A DNA stretch of 64,000 nt from contig NZ_JHXO01000015.1 in the NCBI RefSeq assembly GCF_000621705.1, forward strand, positions 28,483-92,482, in the 5' to 3' direction. The notes under the pieces were generated by a model. It was not told the origin of the DNA. It was given only the letters and a program-made list of their open reading frames with translations, and did no database searches. This DNA comes from Prolixibacter bellariivorans ATCC BAA-1284. Lineage in GTDB: Bacteria; Bacteroidota; Bacteroidia; Bacteroidales; Prolixibacteraceae. Both the position numbers and the translations under genes were made by a program. Positions 47,083-56,600 of this stretch are shown one piece after another (position 1 is the stretch's first letter; each line of letters starts with the position of its first letter).

Positions 47083-48225
47083 ATGGAAAATACTATCACA
47101 CAAAAACCGCAACGTTTCCTCTCGCTTGACGTTTTCAGGGGAATCACCATTTTTTTGATGATTATTGTTAATACTCCCGGAACAGGAGCCCATTTGTATC
47201 CATACCTCGTTCATGCTCATTGGTTTGGTTTTACTCTTGCCGATTTGGTGTTCCCATCCTTTTTATTTGCGGTTGGAAATGCCATGAGCTTTTCGATGCT
47301 GAAGATGAAAAAAATGGAGCCGTCGCAGGTATGGACAAAAATTGTAAAACGAACTATAATTATTTTCCTGTTGGGTTATCTCATGTACTGGTTCCCGTTT
47401 TTCACTTTTGGTGCCGATGGGCATTTTATGTGGAAACCCATTGACCAAACCCGTATAATGGGCGTCCTTCAGCGCATTGCACTGGCCTATTTCTTTGCAT
47501 CAATTATATTTTATTACCTGTCAGAAAAAAAGGCTTTAATTATTTCGGGCATTATTTTGCTGGCGTATTGGGCCATTCTGTATATTTTCGGGCAACCCGG
47601 TGCCCAACTCACAATGGCTTCCAATGCCGTTACCCGCTTCGATATGTCGGTTTTGGGATTGGGGCATATTTATAAAAAGGACAGCATTCCGTTCGATCCT
47701 GAAGGTTTATTGAGTACCCTGCCTGCCATTGTAAATGTAATTGGTGGTTATATCGCCGGTGTGTTCATTCAAAAGAAGGGGAAATCGTTTGAAGGTATTT
47801 CTAAGCTTCTAATGATCGCTTTTGGCCTAATTGCACTTGCTTTCTGGTGGAACCTGGTTTTTCCATTTGCCAAAAAGCTATGGACCAGTTCGTTTGTGCT
47901 TTACACCATCGGCTGGGATCTGGCAATTATGGCTGTTTTGGTTTATGCTATCGAAATCAGGAAAATCAAATTTGGTATTGAATACTTTACCATTTTTGGT
48001 AAGAACCCATTATTCATTTACCTGTTTTCGGAGCTATTTTATGTCGTGCTGCGTATGACCCCGGTTAATGCGCATCAGGATGCATTTGAGTGGGTAAGTG
48101 AACAGATATTTCAGCAAATTTTCCCCGGTCCGTTTGGAGCCCTGGTAACCGCATTCGCTTACGTAATGGTATGTTGGTTATTAGGTTGGTGGCTGAATAA
48201 GAAACGCATCTACATTAAAATTTAA
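47083..48225 (+). CDS. HGSNAT-like membrane acetyltransferase (DUF5009/DUF1624 type)
   Basis: A 380-residue inner-membrane protein with about ten hydrophobic helices. It opens with QRFLSLDVFRGITIFLMIIVN and carries HAHWFGFTLADLVFPSFLFAVG, the segment that in human heparan-alpha-glucosaminide N-acetyltransferase (HGSNAT) contains the active-site His. Later landmarks include RIMGVLQRIALAYF, IGGYIAG and FGKNPLFIYLFSEL. HGSNAT moves acetyl from cytosolic acetyl-CoA across the membrane onto terminal glucosamine, creating the substrate for NAGLU. Its position one base after GH89 suggests the same two-step logic here, in the periplasm. The family is confident; the glucosamine substrate is inference. 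Confidence 0.88.
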   Translation: MENTITQKPQRFLSLDVFRGITIFLMIIVNTPGTGAHLYPYLVHAHWFGFTLADLVFPSFLFAVGNAMSFSMLKMKKMEPSQVWTKIVKRTIIIFLLGYLMYWFPFFTFGADGHFMWKPIDQTRIMGVLQRIALAYFFASIIFYYLSEKKALIISGIILLAYWAILYIFGQPGAQLTMASNAVTRFDMSVLGLGHIYKKDSIPFDPEGLLSTLPAIVNVIGGYIAGVFIQKKGKSFEGISKLLMIAFGLIALAFWWNLVFPFAKKLWTSSFVLYTIGWDLAIMAVLVYAIEIRKIKFGIEYFTIFGKNPLFIYLFSELFYVVLRMTPVNAHQDAFEWVSEQIFQQIFPGPFGALVTAFAYVMVCWLLGWWLNKKRIYIKI

Positions 48226-48334
48226 AACATCCGAAGTTTTTAAATTCCCTTATGGAAATACATTTAGTATGATTAGATACCTCATATTCAGTCATAATTT
48301 ATCGGAACAAATGAGATTAAGATAATACTTAGCC

Positions 48335-50548
48335 ATGCAAAACATTTCAAAGTTTTATTTCATAATCGTCCCGTTTTTGCTTTTTCATACAGGCATTTAT
48401 GCTTCCGATATTTCGCTGCAATTATCAAATTCCAACAAGGGGTTTTCACTTTATCGTTCCGGGAAAAAGCTCGTGGAAGTTGAAAATATTCAATTCGATT
48501 TCAGAAATGCTGATTCGGTAAAAGTGATAAGTAAGACAGGGCAACAAATTGCACTGCTTACCTACTATCCGTGGATAAACCCGAGAGGAACGGAAGAAAC
48601 AGTTCAAAAGCAGGATACACTTTGGATAAACATTGAAACGGACTTTATCCATGTTTTTGCAGCTCCGAAGTGGGCACGACAGGTTCAGATTGTTTTAAAA
48701 GATCTTGGCGGAAATTACTATGGTTTACTGGAAACGCTTTATCCCGACAATAAAAAGTCGCCCAACCTGCGTCGAGCTACCATTGACGTGGAGATACAGC
48801 CGGAATCGTACCGCTACCACGAAAACTGCGCTTCAGTTCATTCGGCCTTTTTCTTCAATTCACTGGGATATGCCTCGTTTTTCGATTCATTCAGTTCCGG
48901 GCAATACCGTCTGGCTCAGGAAGGAAAAACCATTCTCATGCACAACACGGGAAAATTGAACTGGTACATTTTTACGGGCAATTACAAAACCATTTACAAC
49001 GATTACTATTCAATTATTGGTACGCCCAAATATGTGCCCGACTGGTTTTGTGGTCCGGTAATTTGGAGAGATGAAAATACGGGAAGCAAGCAAATTCTGG
49101 ATGATGCCAAACAATTCACCGATCTACACATCCCGATTACAGCAATGTTTGTGGACCGTCCGTACAGCGATGGTGCCAATGGCTGGTCGAAAATGGATTT
49201 CAGCGATCATTATTCTCACCCCGAGAAATGGATTAGCGAACTAAATAACAAATACGGAGTTGAGTTGATGACCTGGATTGCATCAGCCACATTTGGAGAT
49301 ACAGATTTTCCCGGCTTGCTGGCAGGAAAAATGTGTTATATCGATTTGACAAATAAAGACGCAATTGCCGAATTTCACCGCAGGTTAGAAAACAATCAGT
49401 ATAAATACGGGGTGAAAGGACACAAATTAGACCGTGCGGACGAAACTTTTCCGCTTCCGGAAGATTGGGCTGACAAAACCGATGATTATTCAAAACGAAA
49501 TAAATATCCCTATTTGTATGCAAGAGTTACCGATAGCCTGCTCAATCAGGCCTGGGGCCGCGACAATGCAAGTTTTGCGCGTGCAGCTTACCAACGGAGC
49601 CAGCCTTACCTGACAGCCGTTTGGGGTGGCGACGTGCGGGCAAACTGGGACGGACTGGCATCCAACATAGCAAATGCCATGCGTTGCAGCTTCATGGGAT
49701 TTCCTGATTGGGGAACCGATGTGGGCGGTTATCTTGGCGAAGGATATATTTCCCCGGAGCTTTACACACGCTGGCTTCAGTTTGGTTCATGGACAGGATT
49801 TTACGAAATAAAACTCGACGGATCGGGTGGCAGGGGCCGGGAGCGTACTCCCTGGCAATACGATGAGGCATTTCAAAAACGCTACGCGCAAATCCTGACT
49901 GAACGTATGAAACTTATTCCATACATCTATTCCATGTTGAATAATTCTGCTGAAACAGGCCCGCTAATGAAACCAATGGCAATGGTTTATCCCGAAGACA
50001 AACGTTTCACAAATACCTGGGATCAATACATTTTTGGGGATGCTTTTTTGGTGGCTCCCTTGTATTCTGCCCAAAATAGCCGCAAAGTTATTTTACCCGA
50101 AGGCAATTGGTATGACTTTTACTCCCACAAAAAATACACCGGCGGGCAAACGATTGAAGTTACCAAATCCATGGAAGAATTTCCGGTATTTATGAAAGCG
50201 GGCTCAATACATGCCGAAGGCCAAATTATTGCGGGAAACAGTAAAAACTGGCAGAAAACAAAAAACTACGTTGATCTTTATGTTGTTGCCGGAGGTAGTT
50301 GTTCGTTCGACCTTCTCGACCCGGCGTCAAATACAAAAACGTACATTAGGGTAATAAAAAGTGGCGACAAAAATTACGAAGTTCGCATTCCTGCAAATGC
50401 GTTAATTCAAAACCTGTACGTAATATCAAGCGATAAACTTAGCAGGGTAACCAAAAACGGGAAAAAGAATAAATTTGAACTGGCTGGTACAGCAAGTTAC
50501 TGCATAAGAAATGTTTCCGACTCTTCGCTTGTTTTAACGTTTGAATAA
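48335..50548 (+). CDS. GH31-family alpha-glycosidase
   Basis: A 737-residue secreted enzyme with signal peptide (KFYFIIVPFLLFHTGIYA). An N-terminal beta-sandwich is followed by the GH31 barrel: FVDRPYSDGANGWSKMDFSDH, GHKLDRADE with nucleophile Asp366, AVWGGDVRANWDGL with acid/base Asp433, and FMGFPDWGTDVGGYLG. C-terminal beta domains include FGDAFLVAPLY and LPEGNWYDFY. GH31 members cleave alpha-glucosides, alpha-xylosides, alpha-galactosides or alpha-GalNAc. The nucleophile and acid motifs differ from textbook alpha-glucosidases (WxDMNE), so the substrate cannot be fixed. It is separated from the HGSNAT-like gene by 109 bases with no obvious terminator, so it is probably in the same operon. 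Confidence 0.9.
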   Translation: MQNISKFYFIIVPFLLFHTGIYASDISLQLSNSNKGFSLYRSGKKLVEVENIQFDFRNADSVKVISKTGQQIALLTYYPWINPRGTEETVQKQDTLWINIETDFIHVFAAPKWARQVQIVLKDLGGNYYGLLETLYPDNKKSPNLRRATIDVEIQPESYRYHENCASVHSAFFFNSLGYASFFDSFSSGQYRLAQEGKTILMHNTGKLNWYIFTGNYKTIYNDYYSIIGTPKYVPDWFCGPVIWRDENTGSKQILDDAKQFTDLHIPITAMFVDRPYSDGANGWSKMDFSDHYSHPEKWISELNNKYGVELMTWIASATFGDTDFPGLLAGKMCYIDLTNKDAIAEFHRRLENNQYKYGVKGHKLDRADETFPLPEDWADKTDDYSKRNKYPYLYARVTDSLLNQAWGRDNASFARAAYQRSQPYLTAVWGGDVRANWDGLASNIANAMRCSFMGFPDWGTDVGGYLGEGYISPELYTRWLQFGSWTGFYEIKLDGSGGRGRERTPWQYDEAFQKRYAQILTERMKLIPYIYSMLNNSAETGPLMKPMAMVYPEDKRFTNTWDQYIFGDAFLVAPLYSAQNSRKVILPEGNWYDFYSHKKYTGGQTIEVTKSMEEFPVFMKAGSIHAEGQIIAGNSKNWQKTKNYVDLYVVAGGSCSFDLLDPASNTKTYIRVIKSGDKNYEVRIPANALIQNLYVISSDKLSRVTKNGKKNKFELAGTASYCIRNVSDSSLVLTFE

Positions 50549-50616
50549 AACGAATGCACTGATTTTGTTTGCTCGGCTAATTTTAAAACCACATTTATCG
50601 GGGGAATTAGACAACC

Positions 50617-53600
50617 ATGAAAAATACCATTGATAAAATAAGACCATTCGACTTTCTGCTGGCATTTCTATTCACTCTCAGTTTTATACCTGCCACGGTT
50701 AAAGGAAACGAAAAACAAGCTTTCCCAATTGTATCGAAGGGCAACACCACAAGTTTAGTTGTAGTTGGGAATGAGCCCAAAGTGGTGCATATTGCCGCCA
50801 ATATGTTTGCCGGAGATGTTCAAAACATAACAGGAAAACACCCCGAAATCATTCGTGAAATACCACAAAAAGAGAACCGGATAATTATTGCAGGAACCAT
50901 CGGTAAAAGTAAATGGATTAACAAGCTGGTTACCGAAAAGAAAGTAAACATTTCGACAATTAAAGGCAAATGGGAAAGCTGGACAATGCAGGTGCTTGAG
51001 AAACCGTTTCCCGGGGTCAAACAAGCTCTGGTAATTATCGGCAGCGATCGTCGTGCCACGGCTTACGGAATTCTGGAGTTATCGCGAATGATGGGCGTTT
51101 CGGCCTGGGAATGGTGGGCCGATGTAACTCCAATCCATCAAAATGAGATTGTACTGAACATGTCACACAAAACCTACGGTTCACCATCAGTAAAATACCG
51201 TGGTTTATTTTTAAACGACGAAGATTGGGGGCTACAACCCTGGGCTGCCAAAACCTTTGAGCCTGAAACAGGCGATATCGGGCCAAAAACCTATGCCAAA
51301 ATATTTGAACTAATGCTCCGCCTCCGCGCCAACACAATTTGGCCGGCCATGCACAGTTGCACCAAAGCATTTTATACAATTCCGGGGAATGCAAAAACGG
51401 CCGACGATTATGCCATTGTTGTCGGAACATCACACTGCGAACCCATGCTTTGCAATATTAACGAAGAATGGAACAGCGAGAGAATGGGAGAGTGGCGTTA
51501 CGATACAAATGCAGATACCATTCGAAAACTGTTTAACCGCCGGGTTGAGCAAACTGAAAATTACGAAAGCATTTACACTATCGGGATGCGTGGCAAACAT
51601 GATTCGCCGATGGATGCTAAGAATTTATCCGAGCAGGACCGGATTAAGCTGCTGGAAAAAGTAATTGCCGACCAACGGAATATGCTTGAAAAAGACAAGC
51701 ACGAAAAAGCATCTTCCATACCGCAAGTGTTTATTCCGTACAAAGAAGTGCTTGGCTATTACCAACACGGGCTAAAAGTACCGGACGACGTAACAATTAT
51801 GTGGACCGACGATAATTACGGTTACATCCGCCAATTGAGTACGCCTGGGGAACAAAAACGTGCCGGTGGAGCAGGAATTTACTATCATGCCTCGTACTGG
51901 GGGCGTCCGCACGATTATTTGTGGCTCAGTACCACACATCCGCTGCTTATTTGGGAAGAAATGCACAAAGCTTACCAAACGAATGACCACAATATGTGGA
52001 TCTTAAATTGTGGCGATATAAAACCGATGGAGTACAATATTGAGTTATTCATGGATATGGCATGGAATATGAAAGCCTTTTCCCGTCCCGATTCTGTCGT
52101 AAACCATCTGGAAAAGTGGTTAGGAGATATATTTGCTCCGAAAAACGAAAAAGAGCTAACACAAATTATGCTCGATTATTATCATTTGTGTTTTATGCGC
52201 CGTCCTGAGTTTATGGCGTGGAGCCAAACCGAACCGGTCACGAAGCCACAGGAAACAGAACTCACGCAAATAAGATATGGTGACGAATTAACCAGGCGTT
52301 TAAAGGACTGGACGCAGCTATCTGACAAAGTAAAGGAATTAAAATCGACGATTCCGGCCGACAGGCAGGATGCTTTTTTCGAATTAGTCGATTATCCGGT
52401 AACCGGAGCTTCATTAATGAACCAGAAATGGCTATACCATTACAAAAACGAGTTCGCAGCTCAACAGGGAAGAACAAGTGCAGGGCAATTCGCAAAAGCG
52501 TCAGACAATGCTTATAAACAAATCAAAACGGAAACTGATTATTACAATAAAGGCATTGAAAACGGGAAGTGGAATAAGATGATGAGTATGGCTCCCCGCA
52601 ACTTACCGGTGTTCTCTGAGCCCTCGTTCGAACTGCCGCAACCCGACGCAAAAGCTAGCTTAGGCCTCGCGCTGGAAGGTTATCAAATGGAAGTAAACCA
52701 GGATATTCCCAACGCTTATTCCAATGTTTTGCCGGTTTTAAACGAATATTTAAAAGATTCGGCGTTTGTTGATGTTTTCCTGAAAGGCAACGGAATAATA
52801 AACTGGACGGCTGTTCCGCAACAACCATGGATCCATTTATCTGTCAGCAACGGAACCGTGTCAGGCAATAACAATAAAGGAGAACAACGCATCTGGGTAA
52901 GTATTGACTGGGACAAAGTTCCTCAGAGAAAAAACACCGACGAACCACCACTGGGACATGATTATCAGCTTATTCCACCGTCATACAAAGTAAACGGCAG
53001 CATTCAGTTTGTAACAAAAGATACTACACTTGCCATTGGTGTTTCTGTGTTCAATCCTAAATTCAAATCTCTGAACGATTATAAAGGATTTGTTGAAGCC
53101 AATGGCTACGTTTCGATTAATGCCGGAGACTGGACTGCCCGTTACCCCGGCAAAAATGCCAATTGGAAACCCATAAAGCACCTTGGTTACTCCGGAGAAG
53201 TTATGCTTGCCCTGCCATACCAGGCGGCATCTATCTCCAATCCGGCGCAAATAAAAGAACAAAGCCCTTGTTTGGAATACGACTTTTACACTTTCAACAA
53301 AGGTGAAGCAAACATCCGGGTACAGGCTTTACCCACTCACCCGCTTTACAAAGGCAAAAGTGTTCGCTGTGCCGTTGCTGTAGATGAGCAGGAACCTGTA
53401 ATAATTGATTTTAAAACGGTAGGGCGCAGTGAAGAGTGGAAGCAAAATGTGTTGAAAAATGCAGCCGTAAAATCGGCACCACAAATCATTAATCAGCCCG
53501 GGAAGCACAAACTCAGAATTTGGATGGTTGACCCGGGAGTTATGGTCGACAGAATTCTTATCGACCTTGGCGGATGGAAAGAAAGCTATACGTTTCCTCC

Positions 53601-53622
53601 CGAAACAAAATGCAGAAATTAG
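50617..53622 (+). CDS. GH115-family alpha-glucuronidase
   Basis: A 1001-residue secreted enzyme of normal GH115 length. The N-terminal hydrophobic segment (FDFLLAFLFTLSFIPATVKG) is a signal peptide. Landmarks: VKYRGLFLNDEDWGLQPWA, LRLRANTIWPAMH, GTSHCEPML, GMRGKHDSPM, IMWTDDNYGYIRQLS and GAGIYYHASYWGRPHDYLWLSTTHP. The family removes alpha-1,2-linked (4-O-methyl)glucuronic acid, even from internal backbone residues. The C-terminal region carries the usual beta domains (GFVEANGYVSINAGDW). In this locus it implies a glucuronic-acid-decorated glycan. The regulator gene starts 34 bases after its stop. Confidence 0.93.
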   Translation: MKNTIDKIRPFDFLLAFLFTLSFIPATVKGNEKQAFPIVSKGNTTSLVVVGNEPKVVHIAANMFAGDVQNITGKHPEIIREIPQKENRIIIAGTIGKSKWINKLVTEKKVNISTIKGKWESWTMQVLEKPFPGVKQALVIIGSDRRATAYGILELSRMMGVSAWEWWADVTPIHQNEIVLNMSHKTYGSPSVKYRGLFLNDEDWGLQPWAAKTFEPETGDIGPKTYAKIFELMLRLRANTIWPAMHSCTKAFYTIPGNAKTADDYAIVVGTSHCEPMLCNINEEWNSERMGEWRYDTNADTIRKLFNRRVEQTENYESIYTIGMRGKHDSPMDAKNLSEQDRIKLLEKVIADQRNMLEKDKHEKASSIPQVFIPYKEVLGYYQHGLKVPDDVTIMWTDDNYGYIRQLSTPGEQKRAGGAGIYYHASYWGRPHDYLWLSTTHPLLIWEEMHKAYQTNDHNMWILNCGDIKPMEYNIELFMDMAWNMKAFSRPDSVVNHLEKWLGDIFAPKNEKELTQIMLDYYHLCFMRRPEFMAWSQTEPVTKPQETELTQIRYGDELTRRLKDWTQLSDKVKELKSTIPADRQDAFFELVDYPVTGASLMNQKWLYHYKNEFAAQQGRTSAGQFAKASDNAYKQIKTETDYYNKGIENGKWNKMMSMAPRNLPVFSEPSFELPQPDAKASLGLALEGYQMEVNQDIPNAYSNVLPVLNEYLKDSAFVDVFLKGNGIINWTAVPQQPWIHLSVSNGTVSGNNNKGEQRIWVSIDWDKVPQRKNTDEPPLGHDYQLIPPSYKVNGSIQFVTKDTTLAIGVSVFNPKFKSLNDYKGFVEANGYVSINAGDWTARYPGKNANWKPIKHLGYSGEVMLALPYQAASISNPAQIKEQSPCLEYDFYTFNKGEANIRVQALPTHPLYKGKSVRCAVAVDEQEPVIIDFKTVGRSEEWKQNVLKNAAVKSAPQIINQPGKHKLRIWMVDPGVMVDRILIDLGGWKESYTFPPETKCRN

Positions 53623-53656
53623 TTAGTTTTACCAATCAAGTTGTTATTGTGCTGAA

Positions 53657-56600
53657 ATGAGACTACGAAATTGTTTATTCCTTCTTTTGTTGCTCCCGAC
53701 AACTGTTTTTGCCGACAGAATAAAATTGGAGCATTATTCGGATGACCAGGGTCTGTCTCAAAATTCAGTACGGCACATTGTTCAGGACAATACGGGTTTG
53801 TTATGGATTGGTACTTTTCTTGGGTTAAATAGTTTCGATGGAAATACATTTACTGCTTACACCAGCGAAACTTCAAAGCATAACAGTCTTGAAAATAATG
53901 ATATTACGGCTTTGGTAATGGATTCCGTAGCAAATCGATTGTGGATTGGCACCCGCAAAGGATTAACCTGCCTTGATTTAAAAAAACAGGAATTCACGAC
54001 ATTTTTGCACAACGAAAATGACTCCAATAGTCTTCCGGACAATGAGGTGAGGGCTTTGTTCTATGACAAATTCAACAGAATGTGGGTCGGAACAAAAGAT
54101 AGCGGTCTTTGCATATTGAACAAAAAAACAAATGCTTTTTCGAGAGTTGACATAGACGGATTCAATTATGTAAAGTCCATTTATGAAGATTCTTACGGGT
54201 GTTTATGGATTGGAAGTAACGGTACTGGTGGTGTTGCACAAATTCGTTTTAATAAAGACGGTTCTATCAACAAAATTAAAACCTATACTTTAACAATTCC
54301 GGGCTCAACAGAGATCAATCCGTATGTTAATTTTATTTACCAGGACCGTAAATCAGATATATTTGTAGGAACGCGTGAGGGCCTTTACAAATTGAATAAA
54401 CTGGAAGATAAATTTTATAATCTTTGGATTCCGGATGCATCAGTCAGAAATATCCTGGGGCCTTATTTTAATTGCGTAGCTCAATCCCCGCAGGGAAAAT
54501 ACTGGCTGGGAACCCTGGGCGGATTGATTGTTTGCGACCATTTGGAAGATATTACTACCGGGAATTACAGATGGTATTATTCTGACTTGTCTGACAATTC
54601 GTCTTTGGTCGATAACTCCGTTTCATCATTGTTTTTCGACAAATCCGGGGTTCTGTGGATAGGGACCGAAAATGGTTTGGATAAATTTGACCGGTACAAA
54701 AATCAATTCAAAAATATTCGAAATATTTCCTATCTGATTAATAATAAAATACCAAGAATAAGTGGTCTGGCAGAAACATATGATAATCATATTATTGTAT
54801 CAACCCACGATAATGGATTATTCATTGGCAAAAACAACAAATTTTCGGTTTTGAGCCAACAGAACAAAAGCATTGCCAGCATTTACACTCCCGATGGGAA
54901 AGTTTTTTATTGCGGTCTGTGGAATGGTAATATATTGATTTATAATTATCCGAAGAATAGTTATCGCACGTTGGATTTAGGCTTAGGAGAAACCCTCACG
55001 CTGGCTTTTGTTAAATTAAAAGATGGAACAATTTTTATTGGTTCGCATGGCAATAAAGCTGTTTTGCTAAATCCACATACGCTAAAGTACAAAACAATAC
55101 TTCCCGCTTATTTCTCAAAAATTATTAGTAATCAGGCCGTTTCTGATAGTGCCGGAATGATATGGATAGCAACAGAGTCAGGAGTTGTCCGATATAATCC
55201 TTATGATAATAAAGCTCGTACCTATTCCGAAAGTAAATTACCTGACGGAGTACTTTTTCATGATATTGCCAAGGATATAGCGATTGACCGTAATGGAAGG
55301 ATTTGGGTTGCCACTACAACCGGATTGTGTTATTACAAGCCTTCCGAAGACACTTTTATACACATTGATTCGCCGGAAGAGTTACGGGATGAATGGATTA
55401 CCGACATTCGATTTAGGAAGAACAATGAAATGTGGTTGAATTTCAACAATAATAAAGTTGGGAAATATGACATAAAAACAAAACAATTGAGTGTTTACCG
55501 GATTAACAGTGGAAACAGACTGGATATTTTCAGTAACAGGGGATTCTTATTGTTTAACGACTCTCTGATTTATGTTCCGGGTAAAGAAGGTATTATATAT
55601 TTTCCTACAAATATTACAAACGTATACAAAACCGCGGGATTACCTTTTATTAGCGAAGTGAAAGTTCATGGCAAAGTTGTACATCCGGGAGATACCATTA
55701 ACGGCCATGTGATTATAAAAGAGAACATCAATTACTCGAGGAAAATGGCTTTGGATTATAGCAATCGTAATTTCGCACTTTCATTTTCTTCACCCTCATA
55801 TGTTGATGTTAAGCTGAATAAATTTCAATTCATGCTGGAAGGCTTCGATAACAGCTGGATTAATGCCAATAATAATTCCCGGAGCATTCAATATACCAAT
55901 TTGTACCCGGGCAAATATGTGTTTAAGATAAAAACACAAAACAGTAATGGGATATGGAGTCCGGTTTCATCCTACGAAATCAGAATTAAACCGCCGTTTT
56001 GGCTAACTTATAAAAGTCTTTTGTTGTACCTCCTAATTCTTGTTCTGACTTTTTATTTGATTCGTTCACAGATGAAAAGGAGAATGCTTTTAAAACAAGA
56101 ATTAGTTCTGGAAAAGGTGAAACGGGAAAGAGATGACAAATTAAACAACGAGAAACTCCGCTTTTTTACCAATATTTCGCACGAATTACGAACGCCTATA
56201 TCTTTAATTCTTGGGCCTGTCAAACATTTGCTTGAGGAGAAAAATTTAACCGATGTTCAGCGTAACAAAGCAGAGCTAATCCTGAGAAATTCAAACAGGC
56301 TGATGTACCTGATTAATCAATTGCTCGATTTCAGAAAGGCTCAAAATGGTGAATTCAAACTAAAAGTCATACAAACCGAAATCCTGCGACCTACCCGTAA
56401 CGCCTTTAATTCTTTTAAAGGATTGGCTTTGGAGAAACAGATAAGCTACAATTTCACGTGCGATAGGGACCAGGTAATTGGTTGGATAGACGTTGACAAA
56501 TACGAAAAAATATTGTACAACTTGTTGTCAAATGCGATTAAGTTCACGAATAAATACGGAAGCATCGATCTGTTTGTAGATGTAAAAGACGATGAATCAC

